Below, in pieces: positions 7,625 to 15,362 of a stretch of DNA of 64,000 nt (the first letter of the stretch is position 1; every line of letters begins with the position of its first letter). The notes beneath the pieces are model-generated. The model had not been told where the DNA came from. It ran no database searches and saw only the letters and a list, made by a program, of their open reading frames with translations. The stretch is from Cribrihabitans marinus (GTDB lineage Bacteria > Pseudomonadota > Alphaproteobacteria > Rhodobacterales > Rhodobacteraceae): positions 372,001 to 436,000 of the forward strand of contig NZ_FNYD01000003.1 in NCBI RefSeq assembly GCF_900109035.1, given 5' to 3'. Both the position numbers and the translations under genes were made by a program.

Positions 7625-7933
7625 TCAGTCGAAATAGTGCCTGATGTCTTCATACAGAGCGGTCTCCAGGTTCTCCCGAATCTTCTCTTCGCTATTCCAT
7701 TCCATGACAATCTGGAATCTACTCTCACCAGTTTTTTCGATGAATGCGCAGGGCTTTGTGTCTGTCGGTGATGAGATGTAAAGTCGGTTGCCCACCGCTC
7801 CACGGCCAGCCATGTCCTCGTCAAACATGCTGTATGCAAGGCTTTCAAAGCTGTCGATTTCACCGTCAATTCGTGACTGCATCTGCTCAACGACTGTCTC
7901 AAATGCCCAGTCTTCTGCTTCTGTTACTGCCAA
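7625..7933 (-). CDS. Unknown protein, 102 residues
   Basis: An acidic protein with a beta-rich middle (GNRLYISSPTDTKPCAFIEK) and helical ends. No family recognised. It is the first gene of the leftward cluster with the HNH and sigma genes; 36 bases separate it from the HNH gene. The start at 7933 follows a GGAAAGG-type Shine-Dalgarno sequence on the minus strand. Confidence 0.6.
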   Translation of the reverse strand: MAVTEAEDWAFETVVEQMQSRIDGEIDSFESLAYSMFDEDMAGRGAVGNRLYISSPTDTKPCAFIEKTGESRFQIVMEWNSEEKIRENLETALYEDIRHYFD

Positions 7934-8112
7934 AGCTGTTCCTTTCCGGTAGTTGTCATGCTCGGAGTAGGGGTTAAATGTGAAGGAAAGGTAGCATTCA
8001 GGATCTTCGGTGGTGATCGCTTCCCAAACCGTGAACGATAACTATACAGTTTACATCAGACTGCGCTGGTTACAGTCTTCAAACAAAGAAATTCAACGAC
8101 TTGGTGGTTTTG

Positions 8113-9048
8113 ATGTGCTCGACGCGCGCGGAATATTTGCTGGAAATCTCTCAAGAGCTTGCGAGATTTAACATTGAGTGGCGGCGACAATTCCGCTGTC
8201 CGACATGTCTTAGAGACTACCCACTGGATAGCAAGGAAATCACGGAGGAGCACATCATTCCGGTTTCTCAGGGCGGTAAGGTTACGACCTTCTTGTGCAA
8301 ATCCTGCAACAGCATGTTCGGAGCAAAGCAAACGAGATGGCTGTCTGATTGGATTGATCTGAATGAAGGTGGCACCCCATTCCATGGTGACCCCAGGAAA
8401 CAGAAGGTCAAGGTGTCATCAAATGGAAACACTCTTACTGCCAGCTTGTCGATGGGCGAAGACGGAGGAATTGATATCTTTCCAGACAAGTCGAGATCGG
8501 ATCCGAAGCAATACGAAGCATATTGGAAAGATAAGACTGCGACGAACATCAAGATAGATATTCAAACACCAGTCTTTGCGAACGAAGATGCGCTCGGTGT
8601 TGGCTTTCTCACGGCAGCGTATGGTTTGTTTTTCAAGCACTTTGGCTATTCATTCATTTTTCAGACAATCTTGGACCCAGTGCGTGAGCAAATTCTCAAT
8701 CCAGATAAGCTCATCATAAAATGGAACTACTTGCTTGAAATACCAAAGCCATGGATTCTGGAGCCGGGCGTTGGTCTAATGAGATTCGGAGACGATATTT
8801 TTCCAGTCGCAATAATCTACGATCATATCGTCATCCTGCCGAATTCAAAAAAACTTCATCCAGACACAACTTCGTCAGAAAATACTTCTACAAAGATCAT
8901 ATCTCTGGATCCGTCGGCCGCTTCACGGTTTCAAGGACGCTGCCTCGGCCCCGCGATTGTGCTGTGCGACTTCCAGCCCCTCATTGAACCTGACTTCGTG
9001 CGTAAAGCTACCGTCCCTCCACAACACATTTGGATTGACGGCTGGTAA
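8113..9048 (+). CDS. HNH nuclease-like accessory (cargo) gene
   Basis: A 311-residue protein. The N-terminal part (residues about 28-75) has a zinc-bound HNH fold: RCPTC, EEHIIPVSQGG, LCKSCNSMFG (Cys pairs around His-x-x-P). The rest is a long beta-rich region of unknown function (ends EPDFVRKATVPPQHI). The G+C content is clearly lower than that of the neighbours, and the gene faces the opposite way to the flanking leftward genes, both signs of late acquisition. I chose ATG 8113; a TTG at 8101 in frame is less likely. With the gene at 9106 it forms a two-gene cassette, possibly a superinfection exclusion or defence cargo. The function is not shown by the sequence. Confidence 0.7.
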   Translation: MCSTRAEYLLEISQELARFNIEWRRQFRCPTCLRDYPLDSKEITEEHIIPVSQGGKVTTFLCKSCNSMFGAKQTRWLSDWIDLNEGGTPFHGDPRKQKVKVSSNGNTLTASLSMGEDGGIDIFPDKSRSDPKQYEAYWKDKTATNIKIDIQTPVFANEDALGVGFLTAAYGLFFKHFGYSFIFQTILDPVREQILNPDKLIIKWNYLLEIPKPWILEPGVGLMRFGDDIFPVAIIYDHIVILPNSKKLHPDTTSSENTSTKIISLDPSAASRFQGRCLGPAIVLCDFQPLIEPDFVRKATVPPQHIWIDGW

Positions 9049-9056
9049 GAAGAAGT

Positions 9057-9076
9057 ATGTTCAACATGTTGAGCAT
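9057..9076. promoter_or_regulatory. 20-bp near-perfect palindrome, operator-like
   Basis: ATGTTCAACA followed by TGTTGAGCAT: 9 of 10 arm positions pair, no spacer. It lies between the stop at 9048 and the start at 9106, so a dimeric regulator could act here on the second cargo gene. Confidence 0.5.
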
Positions 9077-9105
9077 GTCTGCTCGATCCGCCTGGGAGGC
9101 AATAT

Positions 9106-10008
9106 ATGCAACTATTCACTGATCGCGAACAAGCGCCCAAAGCTCGAACAAAAACGGTCATGGATCGCCGAGAGGAGCGGGCGATCGCGGCGGCAATTCG
9201 CGGGCTCTATGCACAAGACGCATTCGGTATCGACTTTCCGTCCACCTGTCCGGACGGTGCTGGTTTCGATGGCACTGACGCGCACACATTTGAAGGCGCT
9301 CTTTTGGGTGCTGTGCCTGAGATGGATGGTTGGCTGGAGCGAGCAGTCATCCCGTATGATGGCGACGAGCCTATTGCTCCCACAGGAGCTATCTTGGACG
9401 CTATCGAATGGTTGGCGATGCATGTCGGTAAGCCACTGAAAGGAAACTGGCACAAATATTATGATCATCACCACCTGTCTTGGAGCCGCGATGAAGGTCA
9501 AAAGGAGTTCCGCGAGGCGATCAATGCGGTTCTCGGCCGAAATGGCCTTGCCTACGAAATGGATCCAAGTTGTCGGATCCTCCGTGTGGTAGAAGGTCCG
9601 GATGCAAAGCTACTTGCTCAGGCTCGGTTCAAAACAGGGGACCAAGCTCTTGATGGCCTACTGGAGACGGCGCGTCGGCGCTTTTTCGATAGAGATCAAG
9701 ACGCCGGGCAGCGAGCCATAGAAGCATTATGGGATGGCTTCGAACGGCTCAAGACACAGGACGATCCAAGCAATAAGAAGAAATCTGTCGAAGCGATGAT
9801 CGCGATAGTTGCTCAAAGCGATGAAGCGAAGCAGATGATCAACATGGAAATGAGGGCGCTGACAGATATCGGAAATACTTGGCGCATCAGGCATCATGAG
9901 GTTGGAAAAACAGAACTCGGCGAAGGCACACACATGCGAGATTATCTGTTCCTTAGAATGTTTAGTGTCATCCGGTTTTTGCTCGGACCGCGCGGAATGC
10001 TACTATAA
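9106..10008 (+). CDS. Unknown cargo protein, possible HEPN/Abi-like C-terminus
   Basis: A 300-residue protein behind a clear GGGAGG Shine-Dalgarno sequence. The first 200 residues have no recognised domain. The C-terminal ~60 residues read ...WRIRHHEVGKTELGEGTHM then DYLFLRMFSVIRFLLG. This resembles the final helix pair of abortive-infection C-terminal (HEPN-like) domains, which have an R-x(4-6)-H motif and a late hydrophobic helix; the resemblance is weak. It shares orientation with the HNH-like gene upstream and a palindrome separates them. It could act in phage exclusion; that is a guess. Confidence 0.55.
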   Translation: MQLFTDREQAPKARTKTVMDRREERAIAAAIRGLYAQDAFGIDFPSTCPDGAGFDGTDAHTFEGALLGAVPEMDGWLERAVIPYDGDEPIAPTGAILDAIEWLAMHVGKPLKGNWHKYYDHHHLSWSRDEGQKEFREAINAVLGRNGLAYEMDPSCRILRVVEGPDAKLLAQARFKTGDQALDGLLETARRRFFDRDQDAGQRAIEALWDGFERLKTQDDPSNKKKSVEAMIAIVAQSDEAKQMINMEMRALTDIGNTWRIRHHEVGKTELGEGTHMRDYLFLRMFSVIRFLLGPRGMLL

Positions 10009-10016
10009 AGAAAAGA

Positions 10017-10032
10017 CCCCTCCGGAGAGGGG
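10017..10032. terminator. Hairpin between convergent genes
   Basis: A G+C-rich 6-bp stem (CCCCTC/GAGGGG, loop CGGA) follows the cargo gene stop at 10008 and precedes the stop of the convergent primase-helicase. No U-run, so it may be a weak or bidirectional terminator. Confidence 0.4.
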
Positions 10033-10074
10033 CCAGTTGATACGGGTCGAGACCATTGCCCGACTGACAGGTAT

Positions 10075-11733
10075 TCATTCGGCGGCGACAGCCTTATCCG
10101 CCTCAATCAGTCGATGGGCGGCAATGTCGCGATCCTGCCGGGGCTTCTGAATTTCCAAAGCTGCCTTCCGCCATGTCATGCCGCCATACGCAAGTGACAG
10201 GATTTCCTTTTGGGCATTCTGGAGTTCATCCAAGTCTCTAACGGCCCAAACTCGGACCTGCTTGCCGCCAGTGACGCGCGGCTTGCCCAGGTCGCCGCCG
10301 CCCACCTTCTTGAGGAACTGCCCGATTTGCTGCACAGAAATCCGGGGTGCCCCCTTGATCTCGCCGAAAACGGCAACGGCTTCGCGAAGGTTTATCACAT
10401 CGCGGTCGAATGGCGCCGCATTGCTGTCCCACGCATCCTGAAGGAAAGCTTCCCAACCTGCCTTGGTCGCCGCTCTCACAGTGTCCTTGTATTCGGTATG
10501 AGGAGCATTGGCTTTCGGGTTGAAATTCGACAGGTCACGATGCTTGAGAAACCATGCAAACCCTGCGATCCCATCGCCTTCGATATACTCATACAGCGCG
10601 TCATAGTATTCCGGCACATGCGGCTTCGATTTGCAGATGATGACAAGGTGCCTGCGATCGCCATCCTCGATATAAGCGGCGTTCTCGTGGTTTGAAAACA
10701 TAGCCACATTGGCGCGGTTTGGCGTGAAATAGGGCTTCTGGTTCTTCTCGTTGATGCGGACCACGGGCTGCGTAATGATCGGCTTCATTTTGTTCGAGAC
10801 ATCTCGGCGATCGCCGCACATGACCTCGGGAACGACAACAAGCTGAGCGCGCTTCATGTATTCGTTGCGGCCTTCAGCGATGGCGTCATCGTCAATGAAC
10901 GGGACGTTCTCTTCGCCAAGCAGGCGGGCCATGGCCAGCGCAAGCGTGTCTTTTCCGACGCCTTGGTAGCCGGAGATGATCAGCAAGGCATAGTTAATCT
11001 TTTTGCCGGGGTTCTGGTAAGCGTAGGCGAGCCAGTCGACGATCATTCCTGCATGCTCTTTGTTGCCATTGCAAAGATATAGGATGTGGTCGAGCATGAT
11101 CTTGGCTGAACCCTTCACGGCCTTCACCTTTGGTGGCACCCATGTGTTCAGCCACTCAACGCCAGGTTTATCTGCTACCTCGACAATTTCGCGCTCATCG
11201 CCGGGCACAAACTGCTCATTGTGCACACGGGCCGCATACTCGTCGCCTCGAAGAAGCTTGAATGCGTCACGGCGCTCTCCGAAATCATCAAACGGCATGC
11301 GGTGTGCTTCAGCATTTGTCAGGGATTGCGTTGAAATCCAATCTTTAGCGCGGCGGTCCCAGAGCTCATTTCGAAAGGATGCATAGACATACCGGCTGCG
11401 CAGATACTTCAGAGCCTTAATCAGGTCGCCGTCCTCTTGCTCCGTGTCATCAACAAGCCCCAATTCAGCAGCCTGAGCGGCTTCCAAGTCTCGATTTGCC
11501 AAAATCCACCACACATGAGTTGGCTCGACTGAAGAGACTGATGCGAGGAACTCTCGCGCGTCTGTATAATCTGCGTCTTCCTCGGCATCTTCATCTGCGT
11601 CATCGTCACCGACCGCGAGCACGCGCTCTACAGCTTCACTGGTGACGCCAGTCGCTTTCTTTCGAACGGCCTCAATAACGGGCTTTTTCAATCCAGAAGG
11701 CGTGCGTGCGAGAGATGGGAGTTTCTTTTTCAT
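10075..11733 (-). CDS. D5-type SF3 primase-helicase (replicative)
   Basis: A 552-residue protein. Residues about 254-262 carry a Walker A (GYQGVGKDT). After it come the Walker B-like stretch VVVPEVMCGDRR and motif C-like FTPNRANVAMFSNHEN, then GDRRHLVI as the arginine-finger region; this order fits D5/VapE-type superfamily 3 helicases of temperate phages. The N-terminal 200 residues are acidic and lack a primase (AEP) motif that I can see. It should load and unwind at the phage origin. The gene starts at 11733 and reads away from the iteron-rich region at 11919-12216, the normal position of an origin-binding helicase gene. Confidence 0.85.
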   Translation of the reverse strand: MKKKLPSLARTPSGLKKPVIEAVRKKATGVTSEAVERVLAVGDDDADEDAEEDADYTDAREFLASVSSVEPTHVWWILANRDLEAAQAAELGLVDDTEQEDGDLIKALKYLRSRYVYASFRNELWDRRAKDWISTQSLTNAEAHRMPFDDFGERRDAFKLLRGDEYAARVHNEQFVPGDEREIVEVADKPGVEWLNTWVPPKVKAVKGSAKIMLDHILYLCNGNKEHAGMIVDWLAYAYQNPGKKINYALLIISGYQGVGKDTLALAMARLLGEENVPFIDDDAIAEGRNEYMKRAQLVVVPEVMCGDRRDVSNKMKPIITQPVVRINEKNQKPYFTPNRANVAMFSNHENAAYIEDGDRRHLVIICKSKPHVPEYYDALYEYIEGDGIAGFAWFLKHRDLSNFNPKANAPHTEYKDTVRAATKAGWEAFLQDAWDSNAAPFDRDVINLREAVAVFGEIKGAPRISVQQIGQFLKKVGGGDLGKPRVTGGKQVRVWAVRDLDELQNAQKEILSLAYGGMTWRKAALEIQKPRQDRDIAAHRLIEADKAVAAE

Positions 11734-11919
11734 TTCCTGTATCCACTTTTTTTATTGTCCTATCTTCCTCCTGGGCCGCCCCCGGGGATCAATCCGGGGG
11801 CTATTAGGACCAGTGGAAGCGCGGTTTTCTCAACCGCAAAGAGGAAATAGGTCCCGGCATTCGCGTTCGTGAAATGAAATTCGAAAAAAGATTGACTTTA
11901 TATGAGATTTCTGGGGTGT

Positions 11920-12216
11920 GAGACAGATGGGACGGATTAAGTGCGCCTGGGACAGATGCTCTGTCCCGCTTTAAGCTTCTGTATTTTATGGAGAATTATG
12001 TCGTGGGACAGATGGGACACTTCTGTCACCACTCACTCTTATACATGCACATACATAGTTGTTAATTCACAGGCACAACTATGTATGTCTTTCGTGTGTT
12101 ATTAATATTAATTATCTGTCCCATCTGTCCCAAAGGGATATTAAGTATATAAAATAGGGGCTTAGGGTGGGACAGATACCTTTTTTCGATCTGTCCCAAA
12201 GTGTACCATCTGTCCC
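11920..12216. repeat. Iteron array GGGACAGAT / ATCTGTCCC, candidate phage origin
   Basis: The 9-mer GGGACAGAT occurs at 11949, 12005 and 12169, and its complement ATCTGTCCC at 12114, 12123 (tandem), 12189 and 12208. Near copies lie at 11920 (GAGACAGAT) and 11961 (CTGTCCC, making a palindrome with 11949). Both orientations and A+T-rich gaps are as seen in phage and plasmid origins. The array is next to the SF3 helicase gene. Confidence 0.75.
12049..12088. repeat. Perfect 14-bp inverted repeat inside the origin candidate
   Basis: Arms ACATACATAGTTGT (12049-12062) and ACAACTATGTATGT (12075-12088) pair perfectly around a 12-base loop. It is A+T-rich and lies between iterons; it could be a DNA cruciform, a binding site, or a hairpin in a transcript. 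Confidence 0.7.
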
Positions 12217-12291
12217 ATAGCCACTGACCAGGAAATTTCCCCTTCGCCGCAGCACACTCCGGCCAATGTTCTCCCGCAAAAGGAGACTGAA

Positions 12292-12630
12292 GTGCTAAAC
12301 GAAGACAAACTGGAAGATGATCTCACCCATGTTGCAGCGTGGTGCGAGTATCAATTCCCGCACATTGAAAATCTGAACTTGTTTGCTGCTGCTCAGAAAA
12401 CGCCTGTTCCTGACCAGCTGGCTGTGGCGGTTGCAGATACGCTCAGAACTACGAAATTGGATGGTCCTGTTGTTGCAGAAGCCAGGAGAGCGCTCATAGC
12501 CCTCGGCTATTCGTTCGACTGGATAAAGAGCGGCGACATTTACTTCATGGTGCAAGTCAGCGCTCAAGAGCTGTCAGCACATGAACGCATGCAGGCCATC
12601 GCGATCTTCAAAGGATTGGGTCTGACATGA
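12292..12630 (+). CDS. Unknown protein, 112 residues
   Basis: Starts with GTG at 12292 after AAAGGAGA. It is acidic and mostly helical, with a Cys in WCEYQFPHIE; no family recognised. It is the first gene of the rightward small-gene operon after the origin candidate. Its stop overlaps the start of the next gene (ATGA at 12627). Confidence 0.55.
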   Translation: MLNEDKLEDDLTHVAAWCEYQFPHIENLNLFAAAQKTPVPDQLAVAVADTLRTTKLDGPVVAEARRALIALGYSFDWIKSGDIYFMVQVSAQELSAHERMQAIAIFKGLGLT

Positions 12631-12848
12631 GCCGTTTTTTGATAAATCCCGACCATCTGTCTGTCTTTCGTGCTGACAACGAAAAGCGCACGCACGTCTC
12701 ATACTGCGGTGTTCCGGTGCCGGGGCTTGATGTCTCCGACGATGACGCCGCGTGGGCTCTCGAATGCTACCTGAATGAGCTGTCGGGGCATGAGCGTTTA
12801 GCTCTGATCGGCAAGTTTCTCGATGCGCGACATCGAAAAATTGGGTGA
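12627..12848 (+). CDS. Unknown protein, 73 residues
   Basis: Overlaps the previous gene by four bases, so it is translationally coupled. The sequence has a beta-like start (LINPDHLSVFR) and an acidic helix; the end HERLALIGKFLDARH echoes the C-terminus of the previous protein (HERMQAIAIFKGLG). The two genes may be an old duplication of a C-terminal segment. No function recognised. Confidence 0.55.
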   Translation: MSRFLINPDHLSVFRADNEKRTHVSYCGVPVPGLDVSDDDAAWALECYLNELSGHERLALIGKFLDARHRKIG

Positions 12849-12914
12849 TCGTTTTGGATCAGCGATCAGGGGCGTAATTCCGAAGGAGAAAGACAAACAG
12901 ACAGGAGAAGATGA

Positions 12915-13106
12915 ATGAAGAATGATATCGCAATAGGACAAATGCAGGGGTTGAGATGGGCTTCGAACGAAGCCAGGCGCATCGCATCGTTGTATCCGCC
13001 GTCGAGTGACGGACAGAATACGTTCGCTCTTCATGCAGATGCCTGCGACCGCGAGGCCGAACGTGTGACCGCAGATTTGATCGAGTGGGAAGGCGGTGAG
13101 GTATGA
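12915..13106 (+). CDS. Unknown protein, 63 residues
   Basis: Short, helical protein (GLRWASNEARRIASLYPP, later CDREAERVTADL). A GGAGAAGATGA Shine-Dalgarno region precedes ATG 12915. Its stop overlaps the start of the tiny membrane gene at 13103. No family recognised. Confidence 0.5.
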   Translation: MKNDIAIGQMQGLRWASNEARRIASLYPPSSDGQNTFALHADACDREAERVTADLIEWEGGEV

Positions 13107-13219
13107 CCCACGAACTCTACGTAGCAATGTTTGTGCTTTGCGTGATCGGTGGGTTTGTCACTGGATATGAACTCGTCAAAGAAACGATGCGGATTTTGAG
13201 GGAGAAGCGCAATGACTGA
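13103..13219 (+). CDS. Tiny single-pass membrane protein, 38 residues
   Basis: An ATG overlapping the previous stop starts a 38-residue frame that reads MTHELYVAMFVLCVIGGFVT and goes on to a basic tail. Residues 5-21 are one membrane span with the charged tail after it. It ends within the next gene start (overlap 13212-13219). Unknown role; small phage membrane proteins often modulate host functions. Confidence 0.55.
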   Translation: MTHELYVAMFVLCVIGGFVTGYELVKETMRILREKRND

Positions 13220-13688
13220 TCAACCAGCACCGGAGAAGATTAAGGCATACCTGGATGAGATAGTTGGCGCATCATATCGTCACGGCATTTCGATCGATGG
13301 AAGTAGTCCTGGCTTTCCAAACCTCATCGCCACGAAGGATGATTTTGCTGGATACATAGCTGGCTGTGATGAAAACGGGTGGGCATTCTTTCCGGCTACT
13401 GATCTGACTATCTCTGCGCCAGGACGTGCTTTTGGTTTTGATGAAGGCTGTCATACTAAAAGCATCGATCTCACCAAACTCTCCAATCACGAGCGCATCA
13501 AGATCCATGGCACCAAGTCCCCGGATATCGCGCAGATGATGCGGGATGCGTTTATGGCTGGCGCCAGGGCGGTCGTTGAGCATCGTAAGGATGTATATAC
13601 CGAAGAGTGGTGGTGGGATGGTTACGAGGGTAACGTCGAAGACGAGGCTCCGGAATACGCGGCAAAGATCATAGGAGGGCAGGGGTGA
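13212..13688 (+). CDS. Unknown protein, 158 residues
   Basis: A GAGGGAGAAG Shine-Dalgarno sequence precedes ATG 13212. The sequence mixes strands and helices, with TYR/TRP-rich stretch EEWWWDGYEG near the end. No family recognised. Overlaps the flanking small membrane genes by 8 and 1 bases, so the whole block is one tightly coupled operon. Confidence 0.55.
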   Translation: MTDQPAPEKIKAYLDEIVGASYRHGISIDGSSPGFPNLIATKDDFAGYIAGCDENGWAFFPATDLTISAPGRAFGFDEGCHTKSIDLTKLSNHERIKIHGTKSPDIAQMMRDAFMAGARAVVEHRKDVYTEEWWWDGYEGNVEDEAPEYAAKIIGGQG

Positions 13689-13864
13689 TGCGTTGGATTG
13701 GACACGCCCTGATCGCCGCGGCGCTAATCTGGATGGCAGGTTCGCTCTACTGGAATATGGATGTTGAAGGCTTTGGACGCGGCTTCTGCGCGGCACTGGC
13801 TTTCGCTTATCTTGCCCGAGAGGGAAGGGCGTTCTTGGACGATGATGAGGGAGGGCAGGGCTGA
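13688..13864 (+). CDS. Small two-span membrane protein, 58 residues
   Basis: ATG 13688 overlaps the previous stop by one base. Residues 6-22 (ALIAAALIWMAGSLYW) and about 31-46 (RGFCAALAFAYLAREG) look like membrane spans; the tail is acidic. Unknown function. The stop overlaps the next start at 13864. Confidence 0.5.
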   Translation: MRWIGHALIAAALIWMAGSLYWNMDVEGFGRGFCAALAFAYLAREGRAFLDDDEGGQG

Positions 13865-14067
13865 TGCTACCTGAGTGCCGAATATTCGAGAAAGTAGAGC
13901 GCGACAAACTGCTCGCCCACAGCACCTCTGAAGTCTTTCAGGGATGCGTCAATTGTTCTCGGGCCCTATTTCAACACGGCCTTGTCGAGCAGAGGGAGTA
14001 TTATGCGATCCGCAATATTGCGTTCCGAGATCTGCGTCGTCGGAAGAAGGGAGAACAAGACCAATGA
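13864..14067 (+). CDS. Unknown basic protein, 67 residues
   Basis: Starts at the last base of the previous gene. Two Cys in CVNCSR suggest a zinc knuckle; the C-terminus is very basic (RRRKKGEQ), so nucleic acid binding is possible. No family recognised. Confidence 0.5.
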   Translation: MLPECRIFEKVERDKLLAHSTSEVFQGCVNCSRALFQHGLVEQREYYAIRNIAFRDLRRRKKGEQDQ

Positions 14068-14237
14068 AGCTCTACCGTCTCGACCCGCCTCCTGAATTCG
14101 ATGAAGATGGCTATGCTATCATGTGGTCTCGTCCGGTCCGATTAGAATGCACCGCGCCGACACACGAGGCGATGCGTATGCTGCTGGATGGCTGGTGGAT
14201 TTGTGGACCAGGTCGGGATGTCGCCGTCGAACGATAG
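14064..14237 (+). CDS. Unknown protein, 57 residues
   Basis: ATG 14064 overlaps the previous stop (ATGA). Sequence begins MKLYRLDPPPEFDEDGYAI and has an aromatic end (GWWICGPGRD). No family recognised. The last 15 bases overlap promoter element L. Confidence 0.5.
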   Translation: MKLYRLDPPPEFDEDGYAIMWSRPVRLECTAPTHEAMRMLLDGWWICGPGRDVAVER

Positions 14238-14260
14238 ACAGAGGCCACATCTACCGACTG
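14223..14260 (+). promoter_or_regulatory. Phage sigma-32-like promoter L
   Basis: Left box GCCGTCGAA at 14223, right box GGCCACATCTAC at 14243-14254 (one mismatch), predicted start near 14259-14260 (TG). A strong hairpin follows at 14294, so the product may be a short RNA. Confidence 0.6.
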
Positions 14261-14293
14261 TCAGGGATCGAAGCCATGCAATCTTCCTTTCTC

Positions 14294-14325
14294 AAGAGAT
14301 CAGGCGTTTGCGCGCCTGATCTCTT
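14294..14325 (+). terminator. Perfect 13-bp hairpin, possible terminator of a short RNA
   Basis: AAGAGATCAGGCG (14294-14306) pairs with CGCCTGATCTCTT (14313-14325), loop of six. There is only a weak U-rich tract after it. It lies between promoter L and promoter I and could end a roughly 65-base transcript from L. Confidence 0.55.
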
Positions 14326-14334
14326 CTCGTTCCG

Positions 14335-14372
14335 GCACGCGATTTGATGCATGAGACCACATCTCCTGTGCA
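14335..14372 (+). promoter_or_regulatory. Phage sigma-32-like promoter I (HNH gene, leaderless)
   Basis: Left box GCACGCGAT at 14335, right box GACCACATCTCC at 14355-14366 (one mismatch), five bases, then ATG at 14372 at the predicted +1. Confidence 0.65.
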
Positions 14373-14734
14373 TGGCAAAAAAAGCATCAGGACAATGGAA
14401 AGGGCAAGACCGCCGAGGCAGTGCCTCTCAGCGCGGCTATGGTGCGCCCTGGCGCCGTTTGCGTAAGCGGATACTCCAGCGCGACCTGCACCTCTGTCAG
14501 CCCTGTCTCAGCCGCTCTCGCACCACTGCTGCCGATGCTGTCGACCACATCATCAACAAAGCCAGCGCCACCGCAGATGAGATGATCACTCTCGACGGTG
14601 TGCGCATGCACTTCGACGATGAGCGCAACCTCCAGGCGATCTGCAATGAGTGCCACAAGGCCAAGACAGCACGCGAGGGCAATGGCGGAAAACCAAAGCC
14701 AGAAATCGGCATTGACGGCTGGCCGCTGACTTAA
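14372..14734 (+). CDS. Phage HNH endonuclease next to terminase
   Basis: A 120-residue HNH protein, the type that sits just before terminase genes in HK97-like phages and is needed with terminase for cos packaging. Cys pairs (CQPC, CNEC) frame the H-N-H core (VDHIINKASA..., DDERNLQAICNECH). An upstream ATG at 14351 would include the promoter element; ATG 14372 is 5 bases after the conserved box, so it is the start I take, and it has no Shine-Dalgarno sequence. The stop overlaps promoter B. Confidence 0.85.
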   Translation: MAKKASGQWKGQDRRGSASQRGYGAPWRRLRKRILQRDLHLCQPCLSRSRTTAADAVDHIINKASATADEMITLDGVRMHFDDERNLQAICNECHKAKTAREGNGGKPKPEIGIDGWPLT

Positions 14735-14771
14735 CGCGCGAAGCCGCTCACGAGGCCACATCTCCCTAATA
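14734..14771 (+). promoter_or_regulatory. Phage sigma-32-like promoter B (terminase)
   Basis: Left box ACGCGCGAA at 14734, right box GGCCACATCTCC at 14754-14765, predicted start A at 14771. Drives the terminase genes; the first gene begins at 14889 after a leader of about 118 bases with its own GAAAGG ribosome site. Confidence 0.75.
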
Positions 14772-14888
14772 ACCACAGATTTTCCGCTTTTCGGGGAGGG
14801 GGTGGGTCAATCTCTGGAGCCCTATTCTTAGGGACCGGCAGGGGGACCTTTTTTCTCGCAATGTCAAAATAGAAAGGTTTTTGTTCCA

Positions 14889-15362
14889 ATGTCTAAAGGG
14901 CGCAAGCGCACACCTGAGCATCTTAAGGTAGTTCGGGGCACGGATCGGGCGGATCGTCGAAATGACGATGCACCGGTGTGCGATGTCGCGCGTCCCGCGA
15001 TGCCTGAAACCCTCTCAACAACTGCTCAGGAAAACTGGGACCGGTTCTGCGGCGTGCTTGAAGGCATGGGCGTATTGTCTCTCGCCGACGACATGGCACT
15101 GGAGATCTTGGTCGAAACCTACGCCCAGGTGCGCGAGGCCCAGGAGATCATCGACGCCGAGGGCACGCACTACGAAACAACCAGCTCTACTGGCGGCACG
15201 ATGATCCGTCAGCATCCGGCTGTGGCAATGAGATCTGATGCCTCTCGTCGCTTTCAGTCACTCATGTCGGAGTTTGGTCTGACACCAGCAAGTAGATCTC
15301 GTGTCAGCGCTACCGATGGTGGGGCGAAGCAAGACGATCCGGCCGCGAAATATGGCTTCTGA
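14889..15362 (+). CDS. Terminase small subunit, P27 family
   Basis: A 157-residue protein with the P27-family pattern: basic start (KGRKRTPEHLKVVRG) that binds DNA, proline-rich link, helical middle, and C-terminal S/R-rich part (SLMSEFGLTPASRSRVSA). Recognises the packaging site and hands DNA to the large subunit, whose gene overlaps this one by 11 bases. GAAAGG lies ahead of ATG 14889. Confidence 0.9.
   Translation: MSKGRKRTPEHLKVVRGTDRADRRNDDAPVCDVARPAMPETLSTTAQENWDRFCGVLEGMGVLSLADDMALEILVETYAQVREAQEIIDAEGTHYETTSSTGGTMIRQHPAVAMRSDASRRFQSLMSEFGLTPASRSRVSATDGGAKQDDPAAKYGF

Larger units (their letters stand above)
11734..12291. other. Non-coding origin-like region
   Basis: There is no credible gene in these 558 bases between the divergent primase-helicase and the small-gene operon. 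They hold the iteron array and a long inverted repeat (separate entries), A+T-rich tracts around 12,090-12,115 and 12,138-12,156, and the promoters of both neighbouring operons. Confidence 0.65.
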
